Part shown: piece after piece, positions 17,680 to 25,983 of the stretch
How positions within the stretch are numbered: the stretch's first letter is position 1
Layout of the letters: every line of letters begins with the position of its first letter
NCBI GenBank assembly: GCA_020832225.1
Contig: JAFIFA010000127.1
Span: 1 to 45,101 of the forward strand
Origin: Balneolaceae bacterium
GTDB taxonomy: Bacteria; Bacteroidota; Rhodothermia; Balneolales; Balneolaceae
DNA: 45,101 nt
Direction: 5' to 3'
Translations under genes and position numbers: made by a program
The notes under the pieces: generated by a model
What the model saw: the letters and a program-made list of their open reading frames with translations, nothing else
What the model was told of the DNA's origin: nothing
Databases searched by the model: none

Positions 17680-18411
17680 TCAGGCCGGTTCGAGAAGATT
17701 GGACTGGCCGGCCAGTACAGGATTGGCAACCTGTTCGTCAGATTCGATCACTCCGTCGCGCAGACGCAGAATTCTGCGAGCGTGATTGGCAATATCATTC
17801 TCGTGAGTAACAAGTATAATTGTGTTGCCCGCCCTGTAGAGCTCTTCGAAAAGGCGCATGATCTCCTCACCGGTTTTGGTGTCGAGGTTACCGGTAGGCT
17901 CATCAGCGAGCAGAATAGACGGGTCGTTTACAAGAGCACGGGCTATCGCTACCCTCTGGCGCTGTCCGCCCGACAGTTCATTTGGCTTATGGTCAAGGCG
18001 GTCGCCAAGCCCGACTTTTTCAAGAGTGGAGATCGCTTTCTGCTTTCGTTCTGAGCTTTTCATTCCGGCGTAGATCAGAGGCAACTCCACATTTTTCAGA
18101 CAGTCGGTTCTTGGAAGAAGGTTAAAGGTCTGAAAAACAAAACCAATCTCGCTGTTTCGAACCTGTGCTAGCTCAGAATCATCCAATTCACTAACACGAT
18201 GGCCGTTCAGTATATATTCACCGGATGTGGGCGTGTCCAAACAGCCGATCATGTTCATCAGTGTCGATTTACCTGAACCGGACGGCCCCATAATCGCAAG
18301 GTACTCGTTCTCCTCAATATCAAATGTAACTCCATTGAGTGCCTTCACGATCGATTGGCCCATCTTGTAGTGACGGGTAAGATCGGTAATCTTTATAATG
18401 TTCTTTTTCAT
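17680..18411 (-). CDS. ABC transporter ATP-binding protein (MacB/LolD type)
   Basis: Cytoplasmic ATPase subunit, 243 residues. Walker [10 protein letters not shown], the Q-loop in [11 protein letters not shown], the ABC signature [10 protein letters not shown], Walker [13 protein letters not shown] and the switch His in LVTHE are all intact. The [14 protein letters not shown] and [13 protein letters not shown] context is typical of the MacB/LolD subfamily, which pairs with FtsX-type permeases. It is 2 bp after the membrane-fusion protein gene, with tolC before that. The matching permeases are probably the two MacB-type genes at 22478-24939. The pump would expel a drug, peptide or lipid; the substrate is unknown. 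Confidence 0.93.
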   Translation of the reverse strand: MKKNIIKITDLTRHYKMGQSIVKALNGVTFDIEENEYLAIMGPSGSGKSTLMNMIGCLDTPTSGEYILNGHRVSELDDSELAQVRNSEIGFVFQTFNLLPRTDCLKNVELPLIYAGMKSSERKQKAISTLEKVGLGDRLDHKPNELSGGQRQRVAIARALVNDPSILLADEPTGNLDTKTGEEIMRLFEELYRAGNTIILVTHENDIANHARRILRLRDGVIESDEQVANPVLAGQSNLLEPA

Positions 18412-18413
18412 CG

Positions 18414-19784
18414 TTAATTACCCCTTCTTGCCATGGTTTGGCGGTTTTGAACACGAATAGCATCACCGTCATTGAGCTCTCTGGAGAGAACACGATAGCT
18501 GCCGGTAATCACTTCTGCTCCGTCCTCAAGACCTTTCACTACCTCAATGTAGGAGTTGTCGCTGATTCCGGTCTCCACTTCAACTCGTTTCGCAATACCG
18601 TTGTCATTCACAAATACAACTCTTCGGAAATCCTCACGGCTGCTGCTTCTGCGGGTGCGAGTCTCTTCACCGTTGGTTGAAGTGGTATCGCTGACTGCAG
18701 AACGGTCGCGGGCAAAATCCCGAACGGTAACCGCCTGAATTGGCACCGATACGGCATCAAAAACGGTATTGGTACGGATATCGACAGTTGCAGACATTCC
18801 CGGTTTAAAGTTGGGATTGAAAACGGTACCCGGTGACTCCTCCAGAGGTTGCTCAGCAATCAGATCTGAGGTCATTCCAAGATTGTGTGGTGTCAGTACG
18901 CGAATTTTCACCATGTAGTTGGTAACCTGATCGGCCGATCCTGACCCCGTAACCTCAGCAGAGTTGGCGATCTCTGTAACCATACCCTCAAATACACGGT
19001 TCGGATAGGCATCGATCTCAATATCGGTTGTGTCGTTCACGCTTACGTTGACGATGTCGTTTTCGTTGACATCAACCCGAACCTCCATCTGCTCCATACG
19101 TGCGATTCGCATAATTTCGGTTCCGGCTGTTTGAGCCTGACCAAGAACGCGTTCACCACGTTCAACCGCCAGTTTGCTAATGGTTCCGTTTTTAGGTGCC
19201 CGGATAACGGTCTGCTGTAACTCCTCTTCTGCTTGCCGAAGTTGAGCTCGTGCGCTTTCAATCTGATATTCTGCGGCCCTGAAATTGGCTTTCTGGGCTT
19301 CATAATCATTCTCAGAGCGTAGATACTCAAGTTCAGAGATCAACTCACGATCGTGAAGCTGACGATTTTTACGGAACTCCACCTCAGACTGAAGCATGGC
19401 TGCCCTGGCCTGCTCCATTCTCGATTTTTGCGTCAGCAGTACGGCGTTCAGTTCATCAATTCGGGCTTCATATAGATCGGGCTTGATTCGAAGCAGAAGG
19501 TCTCCTTCTCGCACAAAGTCACCCTCGCGAACATTGAGTTCGATGATCTCTCCTGATACGTCGGGACGAATAACCACTTCAACTTCCGGCTGTATGCGTC
19601 CGGACGCTGAAACCAGCTGAGTTATGGTTCGGAGCTCCGCAGCTTCGGTTTCAACCGTTTTTTCTGCGGGACCACCATCCAGCCAGCCCATCATATTGGC
19701 TGTAATACCGAGCACGACCACCAAAAGGATCATGACACCAAGTATTTTCAGAAGTTTTTTTGTAAGTGATTTTTTCTTTGCCAT
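18414..19784 (-). CDS. Periplasmic adaptor (membrane-fusion protein, MacA/HlyD type)
   Basis: Links the inner-membrane ABC pump to the outer-membrane TolC channel. The 456 residues have an N-terminal membrane anchor ([22 protein letters not shown]), a split biotinyl-lipoyl domain ([28 protein letters not shown]), and a long alpha-helical coiled-coil hairpin (about 100-190, [14 protein letters not shown]). Then come the second lipoyl half ([18 protein letters not shown]), a beta-barrel domain and a membrane-proximal domain ending [23 protein letters not shown]. It sits between tolC (23-bp gap) and the ATPase gene (2-bp gap). A short charged insert around [18 protein letters not shown] interrupts the C-terminal part. 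Confidence 0.92.
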   Translation of the reverse strand: MAKKKSLTKKLLKILGVMILLVVVLGITANMMGWLDGGPAEKTVETEAAELRTITQLVSASGRIQPEVEVVIRPDVSGEIIELNVREGDFVREGDLLLRIKPDLYEARIDELNAVLLTQKSRMEQARAAMLQSEVEFRKNRQLHDRELISELEYLRSENDYEAQKANFRAAEYQIESARAQLRQAEEELQQTVIRAPKNGTISKLAVERGERVLGQAQTAGTEIMRIARMEQMEVRVDVNENDIVNVSVNDTTDIEIDAYPNRVFEGMVTEIANSAEVTGSGSADQVTNYMVKIRVLTPHNLGMTSDLIAEQPLEESPGTVFNPNFKPGMSATVDIRTNTVFDAVSVPIQAVTVRDFARDRSAVSDTTSTNGEETRTRRSSSREDFRRVVFVNDNGIAKRVEVETGISDNSYIEVVKGLEDGAEVITGSYRVLSRELNDGDAIRVQNRQTMARRGN

Positions 19785-19807
19785 CCCGACGTGATTTTAG
19801 TTCATGG

Positions 19808-21172
19808 TTATTCGAATCTCAGGTTTTCATCCAACTGACCGATATAGTAGTCGAGTAGTTTTTCCTGAAATACAAAGCTGTAAATGGCCTGAACGCGGTC
19901 AGACTGTGCCTGCACAAAGTTCGCGTTGGCCTGGTTTAATTCAATCAAAGTGGTAGATCCTACTTCATAACGCTGCTGCTCGGTTTCAAACGCGCGCTCA
20001 GCGGCGATCAATGCCTTTTCTGAGGATTCAAGTTCTTTTACCAAAGATTGGTAGTCGCTGTAGGCTTGTCGAACTTCTTCTGTAATTTGAAAACGGACGT
20101 TATCGAGCTCCAATTCACTATTTCTGAGGGAGATTTGTGCTGCCTGCATGTTGGTTCGATTGTCCCACCTGTTGAAAATCGGAATAGAGATGCTGAAACT
20201 AATGCTACGGTTCACCTGGTCCGAGAAAAACTGATCAGTAAATGGCACAACATCCCCAAGAACAGCAAACTGATCACTGTAACGAGTGTTAATTCCGGCA
20301 TTTGCTGTCACAGTGGGCAGAAAGTTTGCTCGTGCCATGGTAATATCCTGCCTGTTGCTTTCAATGGCATACTCCTGAGCGCGGTAGTCACTACGGTTTG
20401 AGATAGCTGCTTCAATCATCTCCTGAAGATCAACTTCAACCGGCATCAGTGCCAGATCATCAATTGATGGCATCTGGGTTTCAACACGATCTATAGAACC
20501 ATCCTGCATAATTCGGATTAATTGAGCCATACTCACATCATAAGAGTTTTCCCGCTGTATAAGGAAAAGCTCATCACTTGCAACCGTCGCTTCCTGATTG
20601 TAAAGATCAACGGTGGGCCTTGATCCAACCTCAACTTGTGCTTCTACCTGCTCAAGCTGACTTCTGGACGCTTCGAGTGTAGCCTCAGCGATTTTCAGAA
20701 GTTCCTCATCAAGTACAACCTGCAGATATCGGCTTGCCGTATTAAAAATGATGTTTTCCCTGAGCCGATTCAGATCCTCTTCCTGAGTGGAAAGGTTTGC
20801 CCGTGCCTGTCTGAGATTGGCGATATTTGAAAAGCCATTAAATATAGTAACGTTGGTGCTAATGCTACCGGTCAGGTTATAAGCAGTTCTGTCTTCAAAC
20901 GAGAGATCATCCTGAATAAACTGACGACCGGTGCTGCGCGAGCCTCCAAAGCTTGCGTTTAAGTTCGGAGCAAAATCCATCTTTGCACTAAAGACTCGTG
21001 TATCGGAGACATCGCGGTTGTTTCTGGCCTGTTTTAACTGGTAGTTGTTCTCAAGGGCTAACTCAACGGCTTGTTCAAGAGTTAGAGAGGCTGTACCATT
21101 TTGGGCGCTTTGACCGAAAGCCAAAAGCGGAAAAATCAACAGTAATGTGGTTAGTAGTAATTTTTGCATCAT
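19808..21172 (-). CDS. TolC-family outer-membrane efflux protein
   Basis: Outer-membrane channel of a tripartite efflux system. It has 454 residues with a signal peptide ending LLAFGQ and two internally similar outer-membrane-efflux repeats. The first starts SLTLEQAVELALENNYQLKQARNN and the second ELVQEMIEAAISNRSDYRAQEY-like, each followed by long amphipathic helices (NRWDNRTNMQAAQISLRNSELELD, SDYQSLVKELESSEKAL). It is first in the tolC-MFP-ATPase run. The 127-bp upstream gap holds a 9-bp inverted repeat (21260-21281) that could be its operator. A second ATG one codon downstream (21169) is an equally possible start. Confidence 0.92.
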   Translation of the reverse strand: MMQKLLLTTLLLIFPLLAFGQSAQNGTASLTLEQAVELALENNYQLKQARNNRDVSDTRVFSAKMDFAPNLNASFGGSRSTGRQFIQDDLSFEDRTAYNLTGSISTNVTIFNGFSNIANLRQARANLSTQEEDLNRLRENIIFNTASRYLQVVLDEELLKIAEATLEASRSQLEQVEAQVEVGSRPTVDLYNQEATVASDELFLIQRENSYDVSMAQLIRIMQDGSIDRVETQMPSIDDLALMPVEVDLQEMIEAAISNRSDYRAQEYAIESNRQDITMARANFLPTVTANAGINTRYSDQFAVLGDVVPFTDQFFSDQVNRSISFSISIPIFNRWDNRTNMQAAQISLRNSELELDNVRFQITEEVRQAYSDYQSLVKELESSEKALIAAERAFETEQQRYEVGSTTLIELNQANANFVQAQSDRVQAIYSFVFQEKLLDYYIGQLDENLRFE

Positions 21173-21259
21173 GAGGTTATTTGGTTGATTTATGGAGTTA
21201 CACGGTAAAGTTTAATCAGAGTTGCACTAAATTTATTCCTGACGCGAAAATAAATACGT

Positions 21260-21281
21260 TTTTTAACAACCGTGTTAAAAA
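21260..21281. promoter_or_regulatory. AT-rich inverted repeat upstream of the tolC efflux operon
   Basis: The arms TTTTTAACA and TGTTAAAAA are perfect complements around ACCG. The site lies about 90 bp upstream of the tolC start and 19 bp after the stop of the preceding gene. There is no T-tract after the stem on the minus strand beyond the stem itself, so an operator, for example for a TetR-type repressor often linked to such pumps, is more likely than a terminator. No TetR gene is in the window. Confidence 0.45.
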
Positions 21282-21299
21282 TAAGCAGTAGATAGGGCT

Positions 21300-21713
21300 T
21301 TATTGCTCGTCAGACGTATCTTTGAGCTCAGAGATCTGTCGGTCTATAAGCTCGGATAGGTAAAACATCGCTTTTCTTGCAGCAAGATGTTTCATTTCGT
21401 TCATCAACATGGAGGTGAAACCGCTGCCTGAAGACGGTGGAGATACCGGTGTAGCTGGAGCAGCAGATGATTTTTTCCGGCTTTTGCGTGAGCGCCTGAG
21501 AATTCCAGCCAAAAATCCAACACCTGCGGCTATTGCAACAGACTTGAGTGGTTTTTCCCTGATTTTTTGAACAGGAGTGGTAATACTGTTCAGCTCACCT
21601 TTAATTTTGGTAATTCGATCGCTAAATCCCGTTTCAAGACCTCTAATCTCATTTTGAAGACGCTCTCTTTGCTCTTTGATTTCATCTAATGAGTATTCAT
21701 TTTTCTTCTTCAT
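21300..21713 (-). CDS. Small YqjK-like envelope protein, unrecognised in detail
   Basis: A 137-residue protein with an N-terminal coiled-coil (SLDEIKEQRERLQNEIRGLE), then KPLKSVAIAAGVGFLAGILRR, a short hydrophobic segment followed by arginine/lysine-rich sequence, and a Ser/Pro-rich linker before a C-terminal helix. The KPLKSVAIAAGVGFLAG motif resembles the C-terminal membrane motif of DUF883/YqjD proteins, as in the gene at 22123-22335. It overlaps the upstream holin-like gene by 17 bp, and the three genes form an order like E. coli yqjD-yqjE-yqjK. The function is not known; yqjD-type proteins are reported at the membrane and bind ribosomes in E. coli. Confidence 0.7.
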   Translation of the reverse strand: MKKKNEYSLDEIKEQRERLQNEIRGLETGFSDRITKIKGELNSITTPVQKIREKPLKSVAIAAGVGFLAGILRRSRKSRKKSSAAPATPVSPPSSGSGFTSMLMNEMKHLAARKAMFYLSELIDRQISELKDTSDEQ

Positions 21714-22113
21714 CGAGCTCCTCCTCTCTTTTCCGTCTGTTTGCCATCAAATTTTGTTCAACAGACTCCATTGCTTTGGAGATCATTTCAGCCTGAATTT
21801 TCGCCGTCAATTTTTCAGATTTATTCTTCATGAAAATGTATCCGGCAATCAGCAGAGGAGCAGACACAATCAAAAAACCCAGACCGGTGCTATTTACGAG
21901 GTCTGAAATAAAATAACCTAGTGCAAACCATATAAAAAAGAAACCACCGCCTATCAGAAGCACACCAATCAGCTTCTGAAACGATTCAGCTATAATCCTG
22001 GAGACCTGTTCGGCGATGACGATTGTGAGTAGCTGTATTCTCTTTTCTACATACAAACGTACTTCATCACCAATACCCGTTTCACTGTTATTTTGATTGG
22101 CTTCTTCGCTCAT
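21697..22113 (-). CDS. Phage-holin-superfamily III / YqjE-like membrane protein
   Basis: A 138-residue membrane protein. An N-terminal amphipathic helix (YVEKRIQLLTIVIAEQVSRII) is followed by two hydrophobic segments (LLIGGGFFFIWFALGYFISDL and GLGFLIVSAPLLIAGYIFM) and a charged C-terminal tail ending in EELDEEEK. This layout is that of the Holin-X/YqjE family, which despite the name is chromosomal and not phage-linked. It lies 9 bp after the DUF883-like gene and overlaps the next gene by 17 bp, so the three are one translation unit. The role is unknown; stress-related membrane remodelling is only inferred. Confidence 0.72.
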   Translation of the reverse strand: MSEEANQNNSETGIGDEVRLYVEKRIQLLTIVIAEQVSRIIAESFQKLIGVLLIGGGFFFIWFALGYFISDLVNSTGLGFLIVSAPLLIAGYIFMKNKSEKLTAKIQAEMISKAMESVEQNLMANRRKREEELDEEEK

Positions 22114-22122
22114 GGGGGGAGA

Positions 22123-22335
22123 TTAGCGAAAAATACGAGCTACGAGATAACCGGTTACTGCGCCTATCACTACACTTTTGAGGGGATGTTTGCGTATCAG
22201 AAGTTCCGCTTCTGTTCGGAGTTCTTCAAGCTTTTCTTGGATTTCGGCGTTTTCCAAAATGGAATGTCCCTCTTCAATCACGCCTTCAAGTTCGTCATTC
22301 AGATCGTTTATGATATCTTCATTCATCTTAGGCAC
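22123..22335 (-). CDS. DUF883 (ElaB/YqjD)-like small membrane-anchored protein
   Basis: A 70-residue protein with a long acidic amphipathic helix (about 1-45) and a C-terminal membrane motif, LLIRKHPLKSVVIGAVTGYLVARIF, the signature of the ElaB/YqjD/DUF883 family. E. coli YqjD and ElaB are tail-anchored in the inner membrane and are induced in stationary phase. Here the gene heads the three-gene group that lies between the efflux permeases and tolC. There is a 142-bp gap to the upstream permease gene, so a separate promoter is possible. Confidence 0.8.
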   Translation of the reverse strand: MPKMNEDIINDLNDELEGVIEEGHSILENAEIQEKLEELRTEAELLIRKHPLKSVVIGAVTGYLVARIFR

Positions 22336-22477
22336 CTATTTAGTTGTATGTGCAATCTTAAATGGAATTCTAACCGGATTCCGTTCCTTTAACGGCATCT
22401 ACATTAAGATAACATCCTGATCTGTAACGAAAAAGGGAAATGTTCAGTCTGCTTATTACCTCAATATATAGGAAGTT

Positions 22478-23704
22478 TTACTCGTAGCGTAAACTTTCGA
22501 TAGGATCCAACTGTGCAGCTTTATATGCCGGATAGACGCCAAATACTACACCAACGATGGTCATCCCAATTACACCCCCAACTGCTGAACCCCATGGTAT
22601 TACGATTGAGGAGTCTAACCACAATGCAGCCCCGTTTCCAAGAGCCGCACCGGCAAGAATCCCAATTACTCCACCAATCTGACAAATCGCAACAGATTCC
22701 ATCAAGAACTGAGACACGATGGTGCTCTTTTTGGCTCCAACTGCTTTACGAACGCCTATCTCTCTTGTTCGTTCACTAACGGATACCAGCATAATATTCA
22801 TAACACCGATTCCGGCACCCAGTAGCACAATCCCCCCAATCACAAAACCAATGATGTAGAGAACTCCGGTGAAATTCTCAAGAGAACTACTCAGTGTCTC
22901 ATTGGTGGATATCTCAAAATCATTTACAGCACCCGGATCAACCTGCCTGATAGCCCTTAGTATTCCCGTTAATTCATCAATCACCGCATCAATATTGTCA
23001 ACCGACCCGGCACGCACCTGGATACCGATATTCTGATTACGTCCATAAATTCCTGCAGCCTGACTGTATGGAATCAGCACAAACCGATCGAGCGTCTGTC
23101 CAAATACATTGCCTTTAGCCTCTGTTACACCGATTACCGTGTAGGGACGCCCCTCGATACGGATTGTTCTGCCAAGTGCCACTTCCCTTCCAAATAGTGC
23201 CGACTCCACATCAGCCCCAATAATCGCAACCGATCGGGCGTAGTCTATATCTTCGGGAAGAAAATTGCGTCCGCTTTCAATATTGAATGCATTATTGTCC
23301 AGATAGTGTTCATTTCCTCCGATGATGCCGATATTTGGTTCAGTCTCCTCATCTCCGAATGAGACCCTTGTAGTTCTATAGGTTCTATTTGGGCCTATTC
23401 CACCAGCATCTACACTCAGATCTTTCAAACGCTCCATCTGGGCAATGGTTATATCAGGCCGGTTCCTGTAGGTTTCCCAATCCATTGGCCCCATCGATAT
23501 GGCTGGCATCTTGGTTACCGTAACCACGTCGCCCCCCATCAAACTCAACGTATCCCGAAAATAGTTATCCAAAACAAGAACGGCTGTATTTGCGCTGATG
23601 ATTGCAAATACACCAACCGAGATTGCCAAAAGGGTCAGCGAGGATCGCAATTTGTTTGAGCGGATCGAATCAAAAGCCTGCCGAAAAACTTCAAGGATAT
23701 TCAT
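22478..23704 (-). CDS. MacB/FtsX-type ABC transporter permease (second)
   Basis: Inner-membrane permease of 408 residues. Layout: a first TM helix (KLRSSLTLLAISVGVFAIISAN), an N-terminal periplasmic MacB-type core domain (about 45-270, with ARSVAIIGADVESALFG and GRTIRIEGRPYTVIGV), then three C-terminal TM helices carrying the FtsX signature VSERTREIGVRKAVGAKKSTI and ending PIESLRYE. It begins 2 bp after the first permease gene and is paralogous to it. The cognate ATPase is probably the gene at 17680-18411, 4 kb downstream on the same strand. Two distinct permeases suggest a heterodimeric MacB-like pump. Confidence 0.93.
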   Translation of the reverse strand: MNILEVFRQAFDSIRSNKLRSSLTLLAISVGVFAIISANTAVLVLDNYFRDTLSLMGGDVVTVTKMPAISMGPMDWETYRNRPDITIAQMERLKDLSVDAGGIGPNRTYRTTRVSFGDEETEPNIGIIGGNEHYLDNNAFNIESGRNFLPEDIDYARSVAIIGADVESALFGREVALGRTIRIEGRPYTVIGVTEAKGNVFGQTLDRFVLIPYSQAAGIYGRNQNIGIQVRAGSVDNIDAVIDELTGILRAIRQVDPGAVNDFEISTNETLSSSLENFTGVLYIIGFVIGGIVLLGAGIGVMNIMLVSVSERTREIGVRKAVGAKKSTIVSQFLMESVAICQIGGVIGILAGAALGNGAALWLDSSIVIPWGSAVGGVIGMTIVGVVFGVYPAYKAAQLDPIESLRYE

Positions 23705-23706
23705 GA

Positions 23707-24939
23707 TTATTCGTATCTGAGAGATTCAATTGGATCCGACTTTGCAGCCTTGTTTGAAGGCAGGTATCCGAAAAGCAGCCCTACAAATGTACAGATCAGG
23801 ATTGCGTTGACTACCGTGGTCCAGTCCATATAGGCGATAAAGATCTGGTTGATCAGCTCTGTAACCCCTATTGACAGCAAGACACCAATTACACCACCAA
23901 AAAGACAGATTACGATCGACTCCATCAGAAACTGAAGACGGATCTCCCAGGCTTTTGCACCTACTGCCTTGCGAATACCTATTTCCCTGGTTCGTTCTTT
24001 AACCGAGACATACATAATATTCATCACACCGATCCCGCCTACGAACAGTGCAAGACCGGTTAAAAAGATGCCGATACCGTAGATAGCCACCTTCATGGTT
24101 TGAAACTCCTGCTCAAAAAGAGCTGTCTGATTGATGGCAAAATCGTCATCGTCCATTGGATCCAGTCCGCGGATCTGGCGCATTGCTCCAACCACCTCAT
24201 ACTCTCCCTCTACCAACATCGCCTCATCAGGAAATTGAACGGATAGAGTTACGCCAAACCGTATGTCGTAGATTGAGGCCATTGCCGTTATGGGTATAAC
24301 GGCTTGGTTATCGAGATTTTCCATCCCCAGAAAATTACCCTGAGACTCCAGAATTCCGATTACCGTAAAGCGCTGGCCGCGAATTCGCACCCGCTTCCCT
24401 AGGGGATCCTCTTCAGGAAATAGGGCATCGGCCACACTGCTGCCAAGTACCACTACGTTAGCCGCACGATTTTCGTCCGGCTCGCTGAATGCCCTCCCAT
24501 CGGCAATATTCATCCCTGCCGTTTCAAAATAGCTGTGCGTGGCTCCATTTATCCCCACACTCTCAACCGTTCGGTCTGAGTACCGAATGGTTCCCCCTCT
24601 GTTGACACGAGCTGAAACCTGAGATGCGTTTGGTACCAGATTTCGAAGTCGTTCTGCGTAACCAACCTCCATTTCGCGGCGGTTGCGGTACTCCCACCAT
24701 CTGTACTCCCCGCCAAATTCCCATGGCCACTTTTCAACGAACACTACATTGCGGCCCAGCATATCCATGCTTTCATCAAACGATCGGTCAACGCCATCGG
24801 TGATGGTGTTCATCGCCGTTACTGAAACGATTCCGATCACAATACAGGTCGTTGTAAGGGTAGCCCTCATCTTATTCGCCCATAGTGCAGAAAAGGCGAT
24901 TCTGGTACCTTCGATTAGACTGATAAAGAATCGGTTCAT
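23707..24939 (-). CDS. MacB/FtsX-type ABC transporter permease (first)
   Basis: Inner-membrane permease of 410 residues from the ATG at 24939. That start is preferred over an in-frame ATG at 25047 because AAGG lies about 6 bp upstream and the protein then begins directly with MNRFFISLIEGTRIAFSALWANKM, as in homologues. It has TM1, a periplasmic MacB core domain (NVVVLGSSVADALFPEEDPLGKRVRIRGQRF) and three C-terminal TM helices with the FtsX signature VKERTREIGIRKAVGAKAWEI. It ends PIESLRYE like its neighbour. It is the first gene of the long minus-strand run and is divergent from bshB1 across 121 bp. Confidence 0.92.
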   Translation of the reverse strand: MNRFFISLIEGTRIAFSALWANKMRATLTTTCIVIGIVSVTAMNTITDGVDRSFDESMDMLGRNVVFVEKWPWEFGGEYRWWEYRNRREMEVGYAERLRNLVPNASQVSARVNRGGTIRYSDRTVESVGINGATHSYFETAGMNIADGRAFSEPDENRAANVVVLGSSVADALFPEEDPLGKRVRIRGQRFTVIGILESQGNFLGMENLDNQAVIPITAMASIYDIRFGVTLSVQFPDEAMLVEGEYEVVGAMRQIRGLDPMDDDDFAINQTALFEQEFQTMKVAIYGIGIFLTGLALFVGGIGVMNIMYVSVKERTREIGIRKAVGAKAWEIRLQFLMESIVICLFGGVIGVLLSIGVTELINQIFIAYMDWTTVVNAILICTFVGLLFGYLPSNKAAKSDPIESLRYE

Positions 24940-25028
24940 TTTTACCTTGTTGTGAATGTAAAGTGTGGCCACGACAGGAACTGCCGAAACTTCCTTTGCC
25001 TTACGGAATGATTCCCATTTCGTTTCAC

Positions 25029-25036
25029 TATATTTG
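25029..25036 (+). promoter_or_regulatory. Bacteroidota-type -7 element of bshB1
   Basis: TATATTTG matches the TAnnTTTG -7 consensus of Bacteroidota sigma-A promoters. It lies 24 bp before the bshB1 ATG at 25061, which would give a short leader. It falls inside the longer frame that begins at 24965, which argues against that upstream start. A -33 TTTG at the proper distance is not evident. Confidence 0.4.
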
Positions 25037-25060
25037 AAAAAAAGCAATCAATCTATCAAA

Positions 25061-25810
25061 ATGGCGCAACAGACAGACATTCTCGCATTTGGATCACACC
25101 CCGACGATACCGAACTGGGCTGCTCCGGTACACTTGCAAAGCTCACCTCAACCGGAAAAAAGGTAGTGGTTGCCGATCTGACCCGAGGAGAGATGGGATC
25201 GCGCGGCACACCTGAAACACGGTTAAAAGAGGCTCAAAAAGCTGCCGGAATTCTCGGGCTTGCCGATCGGGTAAATCTGGGGCTGCCGGATACAATGTTG
25301 GACAACACTCGTGAGCTACAGCTGCCGATCATATCCTGTATCCGAACATATCGTCCCCACATCTGTATTCTGCCGGCACCTTCAGATCGTCATCCCGATC
25401 ATGGAGACGGGGCCAAGCTTCTAACTGACGCCATCTTCTACAGTGGCCTGATTCGAATTGAAACCCTTGATAGTGAGGGCAAACCGCAGGAGCCTCATCG
25501 ACCTGCCCACATTCTGCACTACATGCAGGACCGCCCTTTCGAGCCCGACTTTGTATTTGACATAACGGATACCCTGGAAGTTAAGGAGAAAGCGATACGA
25601 GCTTTTGCCACACAGTTTGATGTTGCCGACCCAGGTGATGAACCGGAGACCTATATATCAGACCCCTCTTTTTTTGAGGCGCTGAGAGCAAGAGCCCGTC
25701 ACTTTGGGCATCTTGCCGGCTTCAAATATGGAGAGGGCTTTCTCTATGCCGGCAAACCAATTCCTCTCAGGGATTTCGGGTTTCTGTCCGACACCTCCCC
25801 AAAAAGGTAG
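25061..25810 (+). CDS. bshB1: Bacillithiol biosynthesis deacetylase BshB1
   Basis: Zn-dependent LmbE/PIG-L-family hydrolase that removes acetyl from N-acetylglucosaminyl malate in the second step of bacillithiol synthesis. From the ATG at 25061 (MAQQTDILAFGSHPDD) it has 249 residues. The metal-binding HPDD (H13, D15, D16) and HPDHGDG (H111-H114) motifs are visible, and TRGEMGSRGTPETRLKEA is characteristic of BshB1. A longer frame begins 96 bp upstream, but its extra residues do not fit the family and would cross a likely promoter element. It is divergent from the efflux permeases and is followed by a 173-bp gap. Low-molecular-weight thiol synthesis via bacillithiol is common in Bacteroidota. 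Confidence 0.92.
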   Translation: MAQQTDILAFGSHPDDTELGCSGTLAKLTSTGKKVVVADLTRGEMGSRGTPETRLKEAQKAAGILGLADRVNLGLPDTMLDNTRELQLPIISCIRTYRPHICILPAPSDRHPDHGDGAKLLTDAIFYSGLIRIETLDSEGKPQEPHRPAHILHYMQDRPFEPDFVFDITDTLEVKEKAIRAFATQFDVADPGDEPETYISDPSFFEALRARARHFGHLAGFKYGEGFLYAGKPIPLRDFGFLSDTSPKR

Positions 25811-25983
25811 AGTGCACTTCACGTTTACAACTTTTTGCTTTCTGCTTTCAACTTCAGAGTTATTTTCATTAGTTGGATACGGCTTCACGGGCTCTCTACA
25901 CTTTTCAATCCGGTTCAGAACCATTACCGGACCTCCCTCCGCCTGCTCCCATTCACTCATTAACCTTAACCTGATTCAGATTT

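Noticed and set aside
21697-22113. Holin-like gene as a sign of a prophage
   Set aside because: The Holin-X/YqjE family is chromosomal, and no other phage gene is in the window.
24965-25060. N-terminal extension of bshB1
   Set aside because: It lies upstream of the family start, crosses a promoter-like TATATTTG and has no ribosome-binding site.
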